This document shows positions 1-8,825 of a stretch of DNA of 46,062 nucleotides, in pieces (the stretch's first letter is position 1; every line of letters starts with the position of its first letter). Below the pieces are notes generated by a model that was not told the origin of the DNA, did not search any database, and saw nothing but the letters and a program-made list of their open reading frames with translations. The translations under genes were made by a program, and so were the position numbers. The stretch is from NCBI GenBank assembly GCA_017941705.1, contig JAGAVX010000049.1, positions 1 through 46,062 of the forward strand, read 5' to 3'. This stretch comes from Atopobiaceae bacterium. Its GTDB lineage: Bacteria > Actinomycetota > Coriobacteriia > Coriobacteriales > Atopobiaceae.

Positions 1-93
1 AAGGGCTTTGGCGATCGAGGCGCGGCCAAGACCCGCATCGTAGAGCCCAGCGGCCTTCAATCTCAGCTCGACGTCATATATGACCATTCCCAT
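1..93 (-). CDS. IS3-family transposase OrfA, N-terminal fragment
   Basis: Only 31 codons are in the window: the frame starts at 93 and is open to position 1. The visible residues include VELRLKAAGLYDAG followed by GRASIAKAL. This has the look of the first helices of an IS3/IS150 OrfA helix-turn-helix domain, which binds the element's ends. The start is supported by a GGGAGG ribosome-binding site seven bases upstream on the minus strand. That site lies in the 3' arm of a 12-bp hairpin (101-132). The family call rests on this short segment plus the IS-like terminus, so it could also be another DNA-binding protein with a similar N-terminus. Confidence 0.5.
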   Translation of the reverse strand, partial: MGMVIYDVELRLKAAGLYDAGLGRASIAKAL

Positions 94-100
94 AAAGGTG

Positions 101-132
101 CCTCCCATTTCTCGTGTCCAAGAAATGGGAGG
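101..132 (-). repeat. Perfect 12-bp inverted repeat covering a transposase ribosome-binding site
   Basis: CCTCCCATTTCT (101-112) pairs exactly with AGAAATGGGAGG (121-132) around an 8-base loop. On the minus strand the 3' arm contains the GGGAGG site of the transposase frame. A transcript entering the element from outside would fold and hide that site, as is known for several insertion sequences. A transcript starting inside the element would lack the first arm. Confidence 0.7.
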
Positions 133-185
133 CAGTTCATTGTGGGCGCGGGGGATTGACAGACGTCACTCTTGTGACGAAGTGG

Positions 186-1853
186 TTACTCGGATTCCTC
201 CTGCATGCGCTGGAGGGTCGCCATAAGTGCCGGGATGACCTGCTTCTTGCGGCTCACGACGCCCTTGAGGACCGCGATGCCATCCTCGGGAGTGACGTTG
301 AATGCCTTGCCGGCGATTTCCTCGGCGGCGGCGCCCCAGTAGAGCATATCGGAGGTCTGCGTCTTGACGTCCGTGAAGAGATAGAACACCATCGGCAGCT
401 CGTTGACCTTGGCTCCGTCCGCAAGGTAGGGGCCAACAAGCGCCTCGGCGGCCTTGCGGCTCGCCTCGGTCATGAACGAGGCCTGTCCCACGCCAAAGCG
501 GATGTTGCCGCGGCTGAAGACCTTGAAGTCAGAGTTGAAGACTTCGTCGGCGGTACGGCCGGTGAGGTCCGCGCCTGCGTCAAACATCTTGTCAGCAAAC
601 TCGTCGCAGTCCTCTCCGCAGATCTCCGCGAGCTTCTTGCCGACAAAGACGTCGCGCGGCGTGCAGGTGGGGGAGCGGAAGCACAGGGTATCCGAGAGGA
701 TGGCGCTCATCATGAGTCCGGCGATATCCTTCGGAATCTCGATGCCGTTCTCCTCGTAGATGTCGTAGATGATGGTGCAGGTGCAGCCAACGGGCACGTT
801 GCGGAAGAACACGGGGTTGGCCGTCTCGATGTTGGCCACGCGGTGATGGTCGACGATCTCGAGGATCTCGGCCTGTTCGCGGCCTTCGACCGACTGCCCA
901 CGCTCGTTGTGGTCGACGAGGATGACGTGCTTCTTGCGCGGGTTGAGAAGGTCGGGAGTGCTCACGATGCCGGTGTAGCTGCCCTTTTCGTCCATCACGG
1001 GGAAGAAGCGGTGCTGCGTGCGCGCCATGACCTTCTGGGCGTCATCGATGGAGGTGTTCACTGAGAAGCGCTCGACCTTGTCAGCCGTGAGCATCTTTGC
1101 GCGCACGGGAATCGACATGGTGATGAGGCGAGCGGAGGCGTAGGTGTCGTAGGGCGTGGTGATGATGGCGCATCCGCGCTCCTCGGCTGCCGAGCGCACG
1201 ACGCCAGAGACCTTAGCGCTATGGCAGACGATGAGGCAGCCAGCACCAGCCTCGACAGCAAATCTCTGCGTCTCGTAGCGGTTGGTGCACAGAACCACGT
1301 CGCCCTCTTGGATGCTGTCTTCCATCATTTCGGGAGAGGTGCCGACGATCACGTGGCCCTCGGGAACGAACCCGTTCGGATCGCCAACCAGCATCTCGCC
1401 GCCGAGCGTGCTGACAATGTTCTTGTAGGGCGTGTGAGACTCTGCGAGCACCGTGTTGTCAAGGATGTCCATGTTGGCGTTCGCCACATCCTTGACGGCG
1501 ATGAGGCCAAGCAGGTTGCTATCGTCATCTGTCACACAGAGAGTGGAGGTGTTCTCGTTGCGCATGAGGTTCCATGCGGTGGAGAGGCTCGTCTCGGGGC
1601 CGATGCCCTCGGCCTTGCGATAGGTGGCATCCTTGATCTGGGGGGTAAGCGTCGTGATGAGGCGGGGCTCCTCAAAGCCGAAGTGCTTGAGGACGAAAGC
1701 CGTCTCGCGGTTGATCGCGCCTGCACGACGGGCCTCGTACTCGCTTCCGCCAAGTTGATTCTTGAGATAGGCGTAGCTGATCGCTGCGCAGATGCTGTCT
1801 GTGTCGGGGTGCTGGTGGCCGACCACGTTCACCTTGCGGATGGCTTCTGGCAT
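186..1853 (-). CDS. ppaC: Manganese-dependent inorganic pyrophosphatase with CBS and DRTGG domains
   Basis: Hydrolyses pyrophosphate to two phosphates in the cytoplasm, pulling biosynthetic reactions forward. The 555-residue protein is much longer than the roughly 310-residue basic family II enzyme. The DHH catalytic core is split: the metal ligands H13, D17 and D19 lie in GHQHPDTDS, and the D335-H336-H337 motif follows a regulatory insert. The insert has a CBS motif around residues 80-125, a DRTGG-like domain at about 140-245 and a second CBS motif at about 260-310. In characterised relatives this module binds adenine nucleotides, with AMP/ADP inhibiting and Ap4A activating; that regulation is inferred here. 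The start is set by AGGAG seven bases upstream of the ATG. The gene stands alone, followed by an IS end. Confidence 0.95.
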   Translation of the reverse strand: MPEAIRKVNVVGHQHPDTDSICAAISYAYLKNQLGGSEYEARRAGAINRETAFVLKHFGFEEPRLITTLTPQIKDATYRKAEGIGPETSLSTAWNLMRNENTSTLCVTDDDSNLLGLIAVKDVANANMDILDNTVLAESHTPYKNIVSTLGGEMLVGDPNGFVPEGHVIVGTSPEMMEDSIQEGDVVLCTNRYETQRFAVEAGAGCLIVCHSAKVSGVVRSAAEERGCAIITTPYDTYASARLITMSIPVRAKMLTADKVERFSVNTSIDDAQKVMARTQHRFFPVMDEKGSYTGIVSTPDLLNPRKKHVILVDHNERGQSVEGREQAEILEIVDHHRVANIETANPVFFRNVPVGCTCTIIYDIYEENGIEIPKDIAGLMMSAILSDTLCFRSPTCTPRDVFVGKKLAEICGEDCDEFADKMFDAGADLTGRTADEVFNSDFKVFSRGNIRFGVGQASFMTEASRKAAEALVGPYLADGAKVNELPMVFYLFTDVKTQTSDMLYWGAAAEEIAGKAFNVTPEDGIAVLKGVVSRKKQVIPALMATLQRMQEESE

Positions 1854-2280
1854 GGTTGCGCTCCTTGCTGTGTGGTTGATGGCGCGCCGAGACTTCGGAT
1901 CGAAGCGCTAGACGACGCGTCCTGTGCTACATTCCAAGAATTTTGCCACCTGATGCATATTGGATATCCCGCCGGACGCAACATGTATCGGCGATTGGAT
2001 GATTGTGTCTGGTTGACGTGCGGTTATTGGCGGTGGATGGCTGACGCCAATCGCCGGGCACGGTCAGTAGGCAAAAGGGATCGGAGCGGCTTGGGGGCTG
2101 CGAGCGGGAAGGTCGCCGCGAGGAGATGTGGGCCTAGGCCCGAGGCCCTTGGCAAAAGGTAGTCCATGCGAGTGGGGGTGGCACCCTGAGTGAGGGCGAC
2201 CCGAAGGGCATGTCCTGAAAGGTTTCGATATATATGGGAACAGGCCAGCAAAAAAGATTGCTGGCCTGTAGCTTTGCATG
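1854..2280. other. Gene-free 427-base stretch with several inverted repeats
   Basis: No convincing protein gene is seen on either strand; the reading frames here lack ribosome-binding sites and family resemblance. The stretch holds the pyrophosphatase promoter region, a perfect 10-bp inverted repeat CGGCGATTGG (1989-1998) with CCAATCGCCG (2047-2056), and an inner alternative TTGGCG/CGCCAA pairing. It also has a GGGCCTAGGCCC palindrome near 2129-2140, a GGGTGGCACCC hairpin near 2180, and the hairpin at 2241-2268 behind the tRNA. A structured small RNA is possible, but no known class was recognised. Confidence 0.4.
2241..2268 (-). terminator. Hairpin downstream of tRNA-Arg
   Basis: CAGGCCAGC (2241-2249) and GCTGGCCTG (2260-2268) form a perfect 9-bp stem. 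On the minus strand the loop contains a run of six T. It begins 12 bases beyond the tRNA 3' end, where a terminator is expected. There is no good U-tract after the stem, so it may be a processing or partial termination signal. Confidence 0.5.
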
Positions 2281-2357
2281 TGGTGCCCTCTACAGGATTC
2301 GAACCTGCGACCTTTCGCTCCGGAGGCGAACGCTCTGATCCACTGAGCTAAGAGGGC
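2281..2357 (-). tRNA. tRNA-Arg (anticodon CCG)
   Basis: Minus strand, 77 nt including an encoded CCA end. The acceptor stem GCCCTCT (5') pairs with AGAGGGC (3'), followed by ACCA. The D-arm contains AGCTCAGTGGAT, the anticodon loop is CTCCGGA with CCG at positions 34-36, and the T-arm contains GGTTCGAATCC. It reads the CGG arginine codon. Confidence 0.97.
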
Positions 2358-2370
2358 GTGTGCATAATGC

Positions 2371-2376
2371 ATTATA
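2371..2376 (-). promoter_or_regulatory. -10 box of the tRNA-Arg promoter
   Basis: A perfect TATAAT on the minus strand lies 13 bases before the mature tRNA 5' end, giving a short 5' leader. The -35 region is weak (TTTCCC or TTCCCA at 18-19 bases). Confidence 0.65.
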
Positions 2377-2505
2377 GCCAAATCCAAAGACTTGTGGGAA
2401 ACCATGACAAAGTTGCGAGATTCTTGCCGATGCCTCGAGCGCTCACCGCATCGCTTACAATAATGCCTTACGCGTTGAGGGCACGCGGGATGTATGGAGG
2501 CTTGT

Positions 2506-4911
2506 ATGCAAATGACCCAATCGACAGACATTCCTTCGGCCAAGGAGCTCGGAGGACTCACTGCTGACGAGGTGGCACGCCGCGTCGCGGACGGTCGGGT
2601 CAACACAAACGCGGATGTGAAGACGAAGTCGGTCTCGCAGATAATGAGAGAACACACCTTCACGTTCTTCAACGCCGTCAATCTCGCGCTCGCCGTACTG
2701 GTCATCTTTACCGGCGAGTATAAGAACATGCTCTTTATGGGGGTCGTGATCTCCAACCTTGTCATTGGCATAGTGCAGGAGCTGCGCGCGAAGCGCATGG
2801 TCGACCAGCTCACGATCATCACCGCATCGGACGTATGCGTGATTCGTGATGGGGTCGAGCAGCGCATTCCCGTCGAGCAGGTCGTTGCCGACGATCTCGT
2901 ACGTGTCTCGCATGGGGAACAGGTGCCGGCTGACGGCGTCGTGCTGTGCGGTAACGCCGCCATGAACGAGAGCCTGCTCACCGGAGAGTCCAACTCGATA
3001 CCCAAGGTCGCCGATGACGAGGTACTGTCCGGGTCGTTCGTAGACTCGGGCTCATTGGTGTTCAGGGCAACCAATGTCGGCATCAACAGCTACGCTTCGC
3101 GCATCAACGACGAGGCAAAGTTCGTCAAGCCCATCACCTCTGAGATTCGCGATACGCTCAACTGGATCATCCACGTGGCAACCATGACGCTGATTCCCAT
3201 AGGGGTCGCCCTGTTCCTGCGTAGCTACCTCACCGAGTCAATGAGCCTCAACGATGCGATTCTGACGACCGTTGCGGCTGTGGTCGGCATGATTCCGCAG
3301 GGTCTCGTGCTGCTGACGTCTTCCGTCCTTGCCATAGCCACGACGCGGCTTGGCGCGCGCAAGGTGCTCGTGCAGCAGGCCTACTGCGTCGAGACCCTGG
3401 CACGCGTTGACGTGCTGTGCCTCGACAAGACGGGCACGATCACAACTGGACAGATGGAGCTCGCCAATGTCAGGCCCCATGGAATGCACAGCGAGCACGA
3501 GGTCGTCGAGGCGGCTGTGACGGTGGCACAGGCAAACGCCGAGGATGCGAACGAGACTGCGCGCGCGATACTGGCATATGCCCAAAAGACTGGCGTCCAG
3601 GCAATTCCCTGCTCGCGGCGGATCGCCTTCTCGTCGGCGACCAAGCGCTCCGGCTGCGTGACGCAGGACGGCAGGGCTTACGTGCTCGGAGCGGCGCAGT
3701 TCGTGCTCGGCAAGGACGGCTTTGCCCAGCACGAGGGCGAGGTGAGGGCCTTCGACCGACTGCAGCGCGTGCTTGTCGTGGCAGAGGTCGCGGACTTTGA
3801 CGACGAGGGAAACGCCCAGGGGGAGCCCCGTGTCATCGGACTTCTTGGAATCCAGGACCAGGTGCGTGACACTGCCCCGCAGACGATGAAGTACTTTGTC
3901 GACCAGGGCGTCGACCTCAGGGTCATCTCGGGAGACGACCCCATGACGGTGTCCGCAATCGCGGAGTCAGTGGGCGTTCCCGACGCCAACAAATGGGTCG
4001 ATGCGACCTTCCTCGAGAGCGAATGGGACATTGAGGAGGCAGTGAGGACGAGGCGTGTCTTTGGTCGAGTGACGCCGACCATCAAACGCGCGCTGATCAA
4101 GAGCCTCCAGGCGGAGGGCCATACCGTTGCCATGACTGGCGACGGTGTGAATGACATACTCGCGCTCAAAGAGGCTAACTGCTCGGTCGCCATGGCTTCG
4201 GGCTCGGCAGCGGCTCGCAATGTGGCCGACATCGTGCTTGCTGACAGCGACTTCTCGCATATGCCCGAGGTCGTGGCAGAAGGGCGCCGATCTATCAATA
4301 ATCTTCAACGTTCGGCTGCACTGTTCCTCATGAAGACCTTCTATGCGGCGGCGCTGGCGCTCGTGTGCGTTGTCATGCCGCCGTTCCCTCTGCTCCCCAT
4401 CCAGATGTCCCTGGTATCTACCGCCATCATCGGCGTACCTTCGTTCGTCTTGGCCCTTGAGCCGAACAGCGAGCTGGTGCGCGGGAGGTTCCTTACCAAC
4501 GTGCTCGCGCGGTCGGTCCCCGCATCGGGTGCCATTGCGCTTGGACTCTTCGTGATGCTTGTCGTTCAACGTGGGCTGGGCTGCGGTTTCGAGGAGGTCT
4601 CCACCTGCTGCATGCTTTTGACGGCAGCCGTGGGCATCATGCTCATTTACCGCATCGCACAGCCGATCAACGTTCTCAGGGGGTCGCTGCTCGTCTTCTG
4701 TGTTGCCTATGTCGTGCTTGGGTGCACGCTGTTCACGAGCTTCTTTGGCGTGGTTCCCCTTAGGGCAACCTCGGCTTTTGCCTGTCTGGCCATAGTTGCC
4801 GCGGCAGTCGTAGGTTTTAACAGGCTCTATGATTATTCGACCACTGACGGCCAGGGGTTCTGGGACTCACTGCGCACGCCAGGCGTGAAGGATTCTAGTT
4901 TGGGGGAGTAA
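2506..4911 (+). CDS. P-type cation-transporting ATPase (P2 / CtpE-like)
   Basis: An ATP-driven cation pump in the cytoplasmic membrane, about 801 residues. It has N-terminal membrane helices, the actuator motif LLTGES, a TM4 segment VGMIPQGLVLLTS, the phosphorylated aspartate D307 in CLDKTGTITTG, the hinge MTGDGVNDILALK, and a C-terminal bundle of about six helices. TM4 carries PQGL where many calcium pumps have PEGL. Architecture and length match the CtpE group, described as calcium transporters in mycobacteria; the substrate here is inferred and could differ. GGAGG at 2496-2500 lies inside a possible earlier ATG (2494), so ATG 2506 is preferred, with 2512 as an alternative. Aconitase follows four bases after the stop and is probably cotranscribed. 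Confidence 0.88.
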   Translation: MQMTQSTDIPSAKELGGLTADEVARRVADGRVNTNADVKTKSVSQIMREHTFTFFNAVNLALAVLVIFTGEYKNMLFMGVVISNLVIGIVQELRAKRMVDQLTIITASDVCVIRDGVEQRIPVEQVVADDLVRVSHGEQVPADGVVLCGNAAMNESLLTGESNSIPKVADDEVLSGSFVDSGSLVFRATNVGINSYASRINDEAKFVKPITSEIRDTLNWIIHVATMTLIPIGVALFLRSYLTESMSLNDAILTTVAAVVGMIPQGLVLLTSSVLAIATTRLGARKVLVQQAYCVETLARVDVLCLDKTGTITTGQMELANVRPHGMHSEHEVVEAAVTVAQANAEDANETARAILAYAQKTGVQAIPCSRRIAFSSATKRSGCVTQDGRAYVLGAAQFVLGKDGFAQHEGEVRAFDRLQRVLVVAEVADFDDEGNAQGEPRVIGLLGIQDQVRDTAPQTMKYFVDQGVDLRVISGDDPMTVSAIAESVGVPDANKWVDATFLESEWDIEEAVRTRRVFGRVTPTIKRALIKSLQAEGHTVAMTGDGVNDILALKEANCSVAMASGSAAARNVADIVLADSDFSHMPEVVAEGRRSINNLQRSAALFLMKTFYAAALALVCVVMPPFPLLPIQMSLVSTAIIGVPSFVLALEPNSELVRGRFLTNVLARSVPASGAIALGLFVMLVVQRGLGCGFEEVSTCCMLLTAAVGIMLIYRIAQPINVLRGSLLVFCVAYVVLGCTLFTSFFGVVPLRATSAFACLAIVAAAVVGFNRLYDYSTTDGQGFWDSLRTPGVKDSSLGE

Positions 4912-4915
4912 CTGC

Positions 4916-7603
4916 ATGGGACACATCAAGGATATGGCCTCCTTCGAGGCCGCGGTGCGCGAGGCGCGCAAGCCCAAGACCATAATCGCGGCAGGTATCG
5001 AGCGACAGCTCTATGACGTGTCGGCGATTCCCGGAGCTGAAAGCCTCCCGCGCGTGCTCGTCATCCTGCTCGAGAACTCCATACGCCGCGCTTCGACTGA
5101 CGAGGATGCCGTGAGGTTTGCCGCGCGCATCATCGAGGCGGGCCTTGCGGGCGAGCAAGGCGAAGAGATCGAGTTCATGCCAGCCCGAGTGCTCTTTCAG
5201 GATTTCACGGGTGTGCCCGTCTTCGTCGACTTCGCCGCCATGCGTGATGCCATGGTCGAGCGTGGGGGAGACCCGTCGCTGGTCAATCCGCGGATTCCCT
5301 GCACGCTAGTCGTCGATCACTCGGTCATCGCCGACGAGGCGAGCTGCGAGGGCTGCGCCAGGACAAACGAGCAGAATGAGGTGCAGCGGAATCGCGAGCG
5401 CTTCGCCTTCCTCAAATGGGCCTCGAAGTCGTTCCAGAACGTGGAGATCGTTCCGCCTGGCGGGGGCATCTGCCATCAGCTCAACATCGAGCGCTTCTGC
5501 AACGTGGTAATGACGGATGCGCTTGCGACGGATGCAGAGGTCGCTTGCTTCGACACGCTTGTGGGCACCGACTCTCATACCCCGACCGCAAACGGACTCG
5601 GTGTCATGGGCTGGGGTGTCGGCGGTATCGAGGCTGAGGCCGCCGCGCTCGGCCAGCCCATCTCGATGCTGGTTCCGCCTGTGGTGGAGCTCCGGCTCTC
5701 TGGAAAGCTCTCCGATGGCATCTCTGGCATGGATCTTGCGCTGACCGTGGCCAAGCTCCTGCGCGAGCAGGGTGTCGTGGGCACGCTCGTCGAGGTCACG
5801 GGCAAGGGCGTCGAGAGCCTCTCGGCCACTCAGCGTGCATGCGTCGCGAACATGACGCCCGAGTACGGTGCGACGACGACGCTCTTCCCCTCTGATGAGA
5901 CGGCAATGGACTTCCTCAGGCTGGCTGGTCGCAACGAGAGCGATGTTGCCTTTGCGCAGGCGTATCTCGAGCGGCAGGGTGTCTTTGGCTGCAAGGAAGG
6001 CTGCGTGTACGCGCGAACGATCGAGCTTGACCTCTCGAGTGTCCAGCTGTGCCTTGCCGGCCCTTCGCGCCCGCACAACTATGTGGTTCCCTCTCAGCTG
6101 AAGGAGCGCTACCGCTCTGTCGCAACCGAGCACGGCCATGGGGACGATGGGTCGCAGGAGATTGTGGCGGACGGCACAACATACACCGTCGGCAACGGAT
6201 GCCTTGCCATCGCGGCGATCACGAGCTGCACGACTGCCACTGACCCTGCGATGATGGTCGCGGCTGGCATACTGGCCAAGAAGGCCGTTGGGTTGGGACT
6301 TGCGACCAAGCCCTGGGTCAAGAGGATCTTTGCTCCGGGCAGCCATGCGACCGAACTGCTGCTCAAGAAGGCGGGGTTGACCGACGCGCTCTTCAGGCTT
6401 GGGTTCTACACCTGCGGCTACGGCTGCATGAGCTGCATCGGCAACTCTGGCGAGATCCTCCCTGCGCTCAAGAGCATTGCGGGGTCGACCGAGCTCACCA
6501 GCGTGCTGTCGGGCAACCGCAACTTTGACGGCCGCATCTCTCCTGACGTCGCCCAGAACTTCCTGTGCCAACCGGCGCTCGTGGTCGCCTACGCGCTTGT
6601 CGGCACCATGGACGTCGACCTTACGAAAGAGCCGGTTGGAATGACGCCCGAGGGACGTCCCGTTATGCTCGACGAGATCCTGCCGACAACGGCGGAGATC
6701 GATGCCGTCCTTGACGACGTGCTCACGCCCGACTTGTATGCCGAGGGCGCGCAAGGGCTCTATGACGGTTCTGACGCATGGAAGGCGATCGACTCGAGGG
6801 ACAGCGACACGTTCGACTGGGACGAGTCCTCCACATACATAAGAAAGGCACCCTACTTTGACATCGCAAAGCCTGCCGACGTGATCGAGATCGCTGACGC
6901 ACGTGTTCTGGCGCTGCTGGGCGACTTCGTAACGACCGATCATATCTCTCCCGCAGGTTCGATCGCGGCCGACTCGCCTGCGGCGCGCTATCTGCAAGAG
7001 CATGGCGTGGCTCGAGGGGACTTCAACACCTACGGTGCCCGTCGTGGGAACCATGAGGTCATGATGAGGGGCACGTTTGCGAACGTGAAGCTGCATAACC
7101 TGCTCGCTGATGGCAGGAACGGAGGCTGGACAAGCATGCCGCCGTCGACTCAGGTCCTGCCCATATACGATGCCGCCATCGCCTATGACAAAGACGAGAG
7201 GCAGCTCGTCATACTTGCTGGCAAGATGTATGGCTCCGGATCGAGCCGTGATTGGGCGGCAAAGGGCCCGGCGCTTCTGGGTGTGCGTGCCGTCATAGCG
7301 GAGAGCTTCGAGAGAATACATCGCTCCAACCTCGTGCAGATGGGCGTCTTGCCGCTTCAGTTTATGGAGGGGCAGAATGCCGAGACGCTCGGCTTGGACG
7401 GGACGGAGTCATACGACATCGAGCGGATAGACGTTTCCGAGGGACTGCCAAAGCGGCGCGTGTGTCGTGTTGCGGCAAAGCGCGAGGGCGGTGGGGTCGT
7501 GACGTTTGACTGCATCGTGCGCGTCGACACCCCGATGGAGGGCGAGTTCCTTGGGCAGGGCGGCATCCTGCCATTCGTCTTGGGGCAGCTTTCCGGAAAG
7601 TAG
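4916..7603 (+). CDS. acnA: Aconitate hydratase
   Basis: Interconverts citrate and isocitrate through cis-aconitate using a 4Fe-4S cluster. The 895 residues match the AcnA/IRP-type enzyme in length and order: an N-terminal domain with GGGICHQLNIE and GTDSHTPTANGLGVMGWGVG, the cluster cysteine in ITSCTTATDP, two more cysteines in GYGCMSCIGNSG, and a C-terminal swivel domain with GSGSSRDWAAKGP. The start ATG follows the ATPase stop by four bases, with GGGGGAG overlapping that stop. No other TCA-cycle gene is in the window. In organisms with a partial cycle the enzyme mainly serves 2-oxoglutarate and glutamate synthesis; that role is inferred. Confidence 0.96.
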   Translation: MGHIKDMASFEAAVREARKPKTIIAAGIERQLYDVSAIPGAESLPRVLVILLENSIRRASTDEDAVRFAARIIEAGLAGEQGEEIEFMPARVLFQDFTGVPVFVDFAAMRDAMVERGGDPSLVNPRIPCTLVVDHSVIADEASCEGCARTNEQNEVQRNRERFAFLKWASKSFQNVEIVPPGGGICHQLNIERFCNVVMTDALATDAEVACFDTLVGTDSHTPTANGLGVMGWGVGGIEAEAAALGQPISMLVPPVVELRLSGKLSDGISGMDLALTVAKLLREQGVVGTLVEVTGKGVESLSATQRACVANMTPEYGATTTLFPSDETAMDFLRLAGRNESDVAFAQAYLERQGVFGCKEGCVYARTIELDLSSVQLCLAGPSRPHNYVVPSQLKERYRSVATEHGHGDDGSQEIVADGTTYTVGNGCLAIAAITSCTTATDPAMMVAAGILAKKAVGLGLATKPWVKRIFAPGSHATELLLKKAGLTDALFRLGFYTCGYGCMSCIGNSGEILPALKSIAGSTELTSVLSGNRNFDGRISPDVAQNFLCQPALVVAYALVGTMDVDLTKEPVGMTPEGRPVMLDEILPTTAEIDAVLDDVLTPDLYAEGAQGLYDGSDAWKAIDSRDSDTFDWDESSTYIRKAPYFDIAKPADVIEIADARVLALLGDFVTTDHISPAGSIAADSPAARYLQEHGVARGDFNTYGARRGNHEVMMRGTFANVKLHNLLADGRNGGWTSMPPSTQVLPIYDAAIAYDKDERQLVILAGKMYGSGSSRDWAAKGPALLGVRAVIAESFERIHRSNLVQMGVLPLQFMEGQNAETLGLDGTESYDIERIDVSEGLPKRRVCRVAAKREGGGVVTFDCIVRVDTPMEGEFLGQGGILPFVLGQLSGK

Positions 7604-7613
7604 TGGTAGTCCT

Positions 7614-8630
7614 GTGATTTGTCCAACCTGCGGCACGCATATCCCGGATGGTTCGCTGCGCTGTCCGGCTTGCCACGCAAGCGTCGGCGTGACCATGGCC
7701 ATGCCGAGCCTGCAGGGCCGCTGGTGCCCGAGCTGCGGTAGCGGGGTCAGCTGGGACGATGAGGTCTGTCCCAGCTGTGGTATGCCTCTCGAGGCCGAAT
7801 GGGGCTCTTACTCGAAGAGCAAGAGCCCCGAGGTGGATGCCGAGACGCCCACCGAGGATGACGGCGACGTCGAATCGGATGAGGCGTCGGAGACCCGTTC
7901 GATCCCGCGAATAGAGAGCGCAATTCCTCCTGAGGATGACTCTGAGAGCAGGTCGAAGCTGCATGAGCGCCTGCCACGAACGCGTGTGTTCGTGGTGGCT
8001 GCTCTTGCTGCCGCATTGGTTGTTTCGGGTCTGGTTGCATTCGTGACAAGGCCGTGGGATGAGGACAAGGGGTCTGGACGTGCCACAGTGGAGGCGGACA
8101 CGTCGATGGCAGGATTCCCTGGGACGGTCGATTCGTTGTCCGGGCAGGATTCCAGCGGGTCCCAGGATGCGGGACTGTCGGGGGACGAGCTGACCCTATT
8201 CCAGCTCAACGATTGCTACGACAAGCTCGGCAAGTATGCTGAGCGCGCCAATGGGTCGGAGGCTCAGTTTGACGAGCTTGCGTTTGCTCCTGACGTTGAG
8301 GTCCGCATGCAGGGCAAGCGCGAGGTTGACCTGCTTGCAGTTGACGTCAGCAACCTCGTGAGCGAGGTGTCTCAGATCGATGTCAGCTCGGGGCAGTACG
8401 TCGAGGAGCGCGAGCACATGCTAAGCCTCGCGAATTGGCTTCGCAACAGGGTTGATACGCTTGCGGCTGCCTGGAAGGCGTCGTACGAGTCATCCGATCC
8501 GGCGGCAGATGCCGAGCGGATCAGGTCGATTCTGACGTCGTTCGATGGCGAGAACGGACAAAACGCATACAAGGTCCTATTCGAGACCAACTATCCCGAA
8601 TGGCAGCCACAGCCGAAGGGGGAGGGCTAG
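7614..8630 (+). CDS. Zinc-ribbon membrane protein of unknown function
   Basis: Function not recognised. From a GTG start the 338-residue protein opens with two pairs of CxxC motifs (C3/C6 and C17/C20, then C38/C41 and C52/C55), forming two probable zinc ribbons. An acidic, Ser/Glu-rich linker (about 65-118) follows, then one membrane helix (about 124-145) and a C-terminal region of about 190 residues with many acidic residues and predicted helices. This implies an N-in orientation with cytoplasmic ribbons and an outside C-terminal domain. The GTG lies ten bases after the aconitase stop, so it is probably in the same operon. The GTG is chosen because the upstream in-frame extension lies within acnA and the CxxC pair begins right after it; the ribosome-binding site is weak. 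Confidence 0.75.
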   Translation: MICPTCGTHIPDGSLRCPACHASVGVTMAMPSLQGRWCPSCGSGVSWDDEVCPSCGMPLEAEWGSYSKSKSPEVDAETPTEDDGDVESDEASETRSIPRIESAIPPEDDSESRSKLHERLPRTRVFVVAALAAALVVSGLVAFVTRPWDEDKGSGRATVEADTSMAGFPGTVDSLSGQDSSGSQDAGLSGDELTLFQLNDCYDKLGKYAERANGSEAQFDELAFAPDVEVRMQGKREVDLLAVDVSNLVSEVSQIDVSSGQYVEEREHMLSLANWLRNRVDTLAAAWKASYESSDPAADAERIRSILTSFDGENGQNAYKVLFETNYPEWQPQPKGEG

Positions 8631-8714
8631 TCGAGCGCGACCCCTGCATTGCGAGGTGGTGTCGGGGATGGCCAGACCTGACAAATCCGCTCGCCCAATT
8701 GCATCTGCCGAATG

Positions 8715-8742
8715 TGTGAACCACAGGTGCTGCTGCTAGAAT
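8715..8742 (+). promoter_or_regulatory. Candidate promoter for the cyclophilin gene
   Basis: An extended -10, TGCTAGAAT (8734-8742), lies 16 bases after a weak -35 (TGTGAA, 8715-8720). It falls in the 195-base gap before the cyclophilin gene. Confidence 0.45.
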
Positions 8743-8825
8743 GGTCTACATATGTACGCCGTGCACGACAACGCTCTGCGCGAGAAACACGTCTTCGCAT
8801 GATGAGGACGACGAGAGGGGCTCAG

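Larger units (their letters stand above)
1..139 (-). mobile_element. End of an IS150-type (IS3 family) insertion sequence, partial
   Basis: Read on the minus strand, the outer end at 139 begins TGAACTGCCTCCC and continues ATTTCTTGGACA. This resembles the terminal repeats of IS150-group IS3 elements, which begin TG and contain a TTGGAC block (recalled, not searched). A transposase-like reading frame starts 46 bases inside this end and runs off the window edge. The outer tip lies 46 bases beyond the pyrophosphatase stop codon, so the element appears to have landed just downstream of that gene. The other end and any target duplication are outside the window. Confidence 0.6.

Noticed and set aside
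164..179. CGTCAC-TCTT-GTGACG as the pyrophosphatase terminator
   Set aside because: Only a 6-bp stem without a U-tract; too weak to call.
2064..3086. A 340-residue minus-strand frame crossing the tRNA and the start of the ATPase gene
   Set aside because: It runs through the tRNA-Arg gene and the N-terminus of a clear P-type ATPase; low-complexity Ser/Thr/Arg composition.
5306..7321. A 671-residue open frame antisense to aconitase
   Set aside because: Arg/His-rich shadow of acnA without a start signal.
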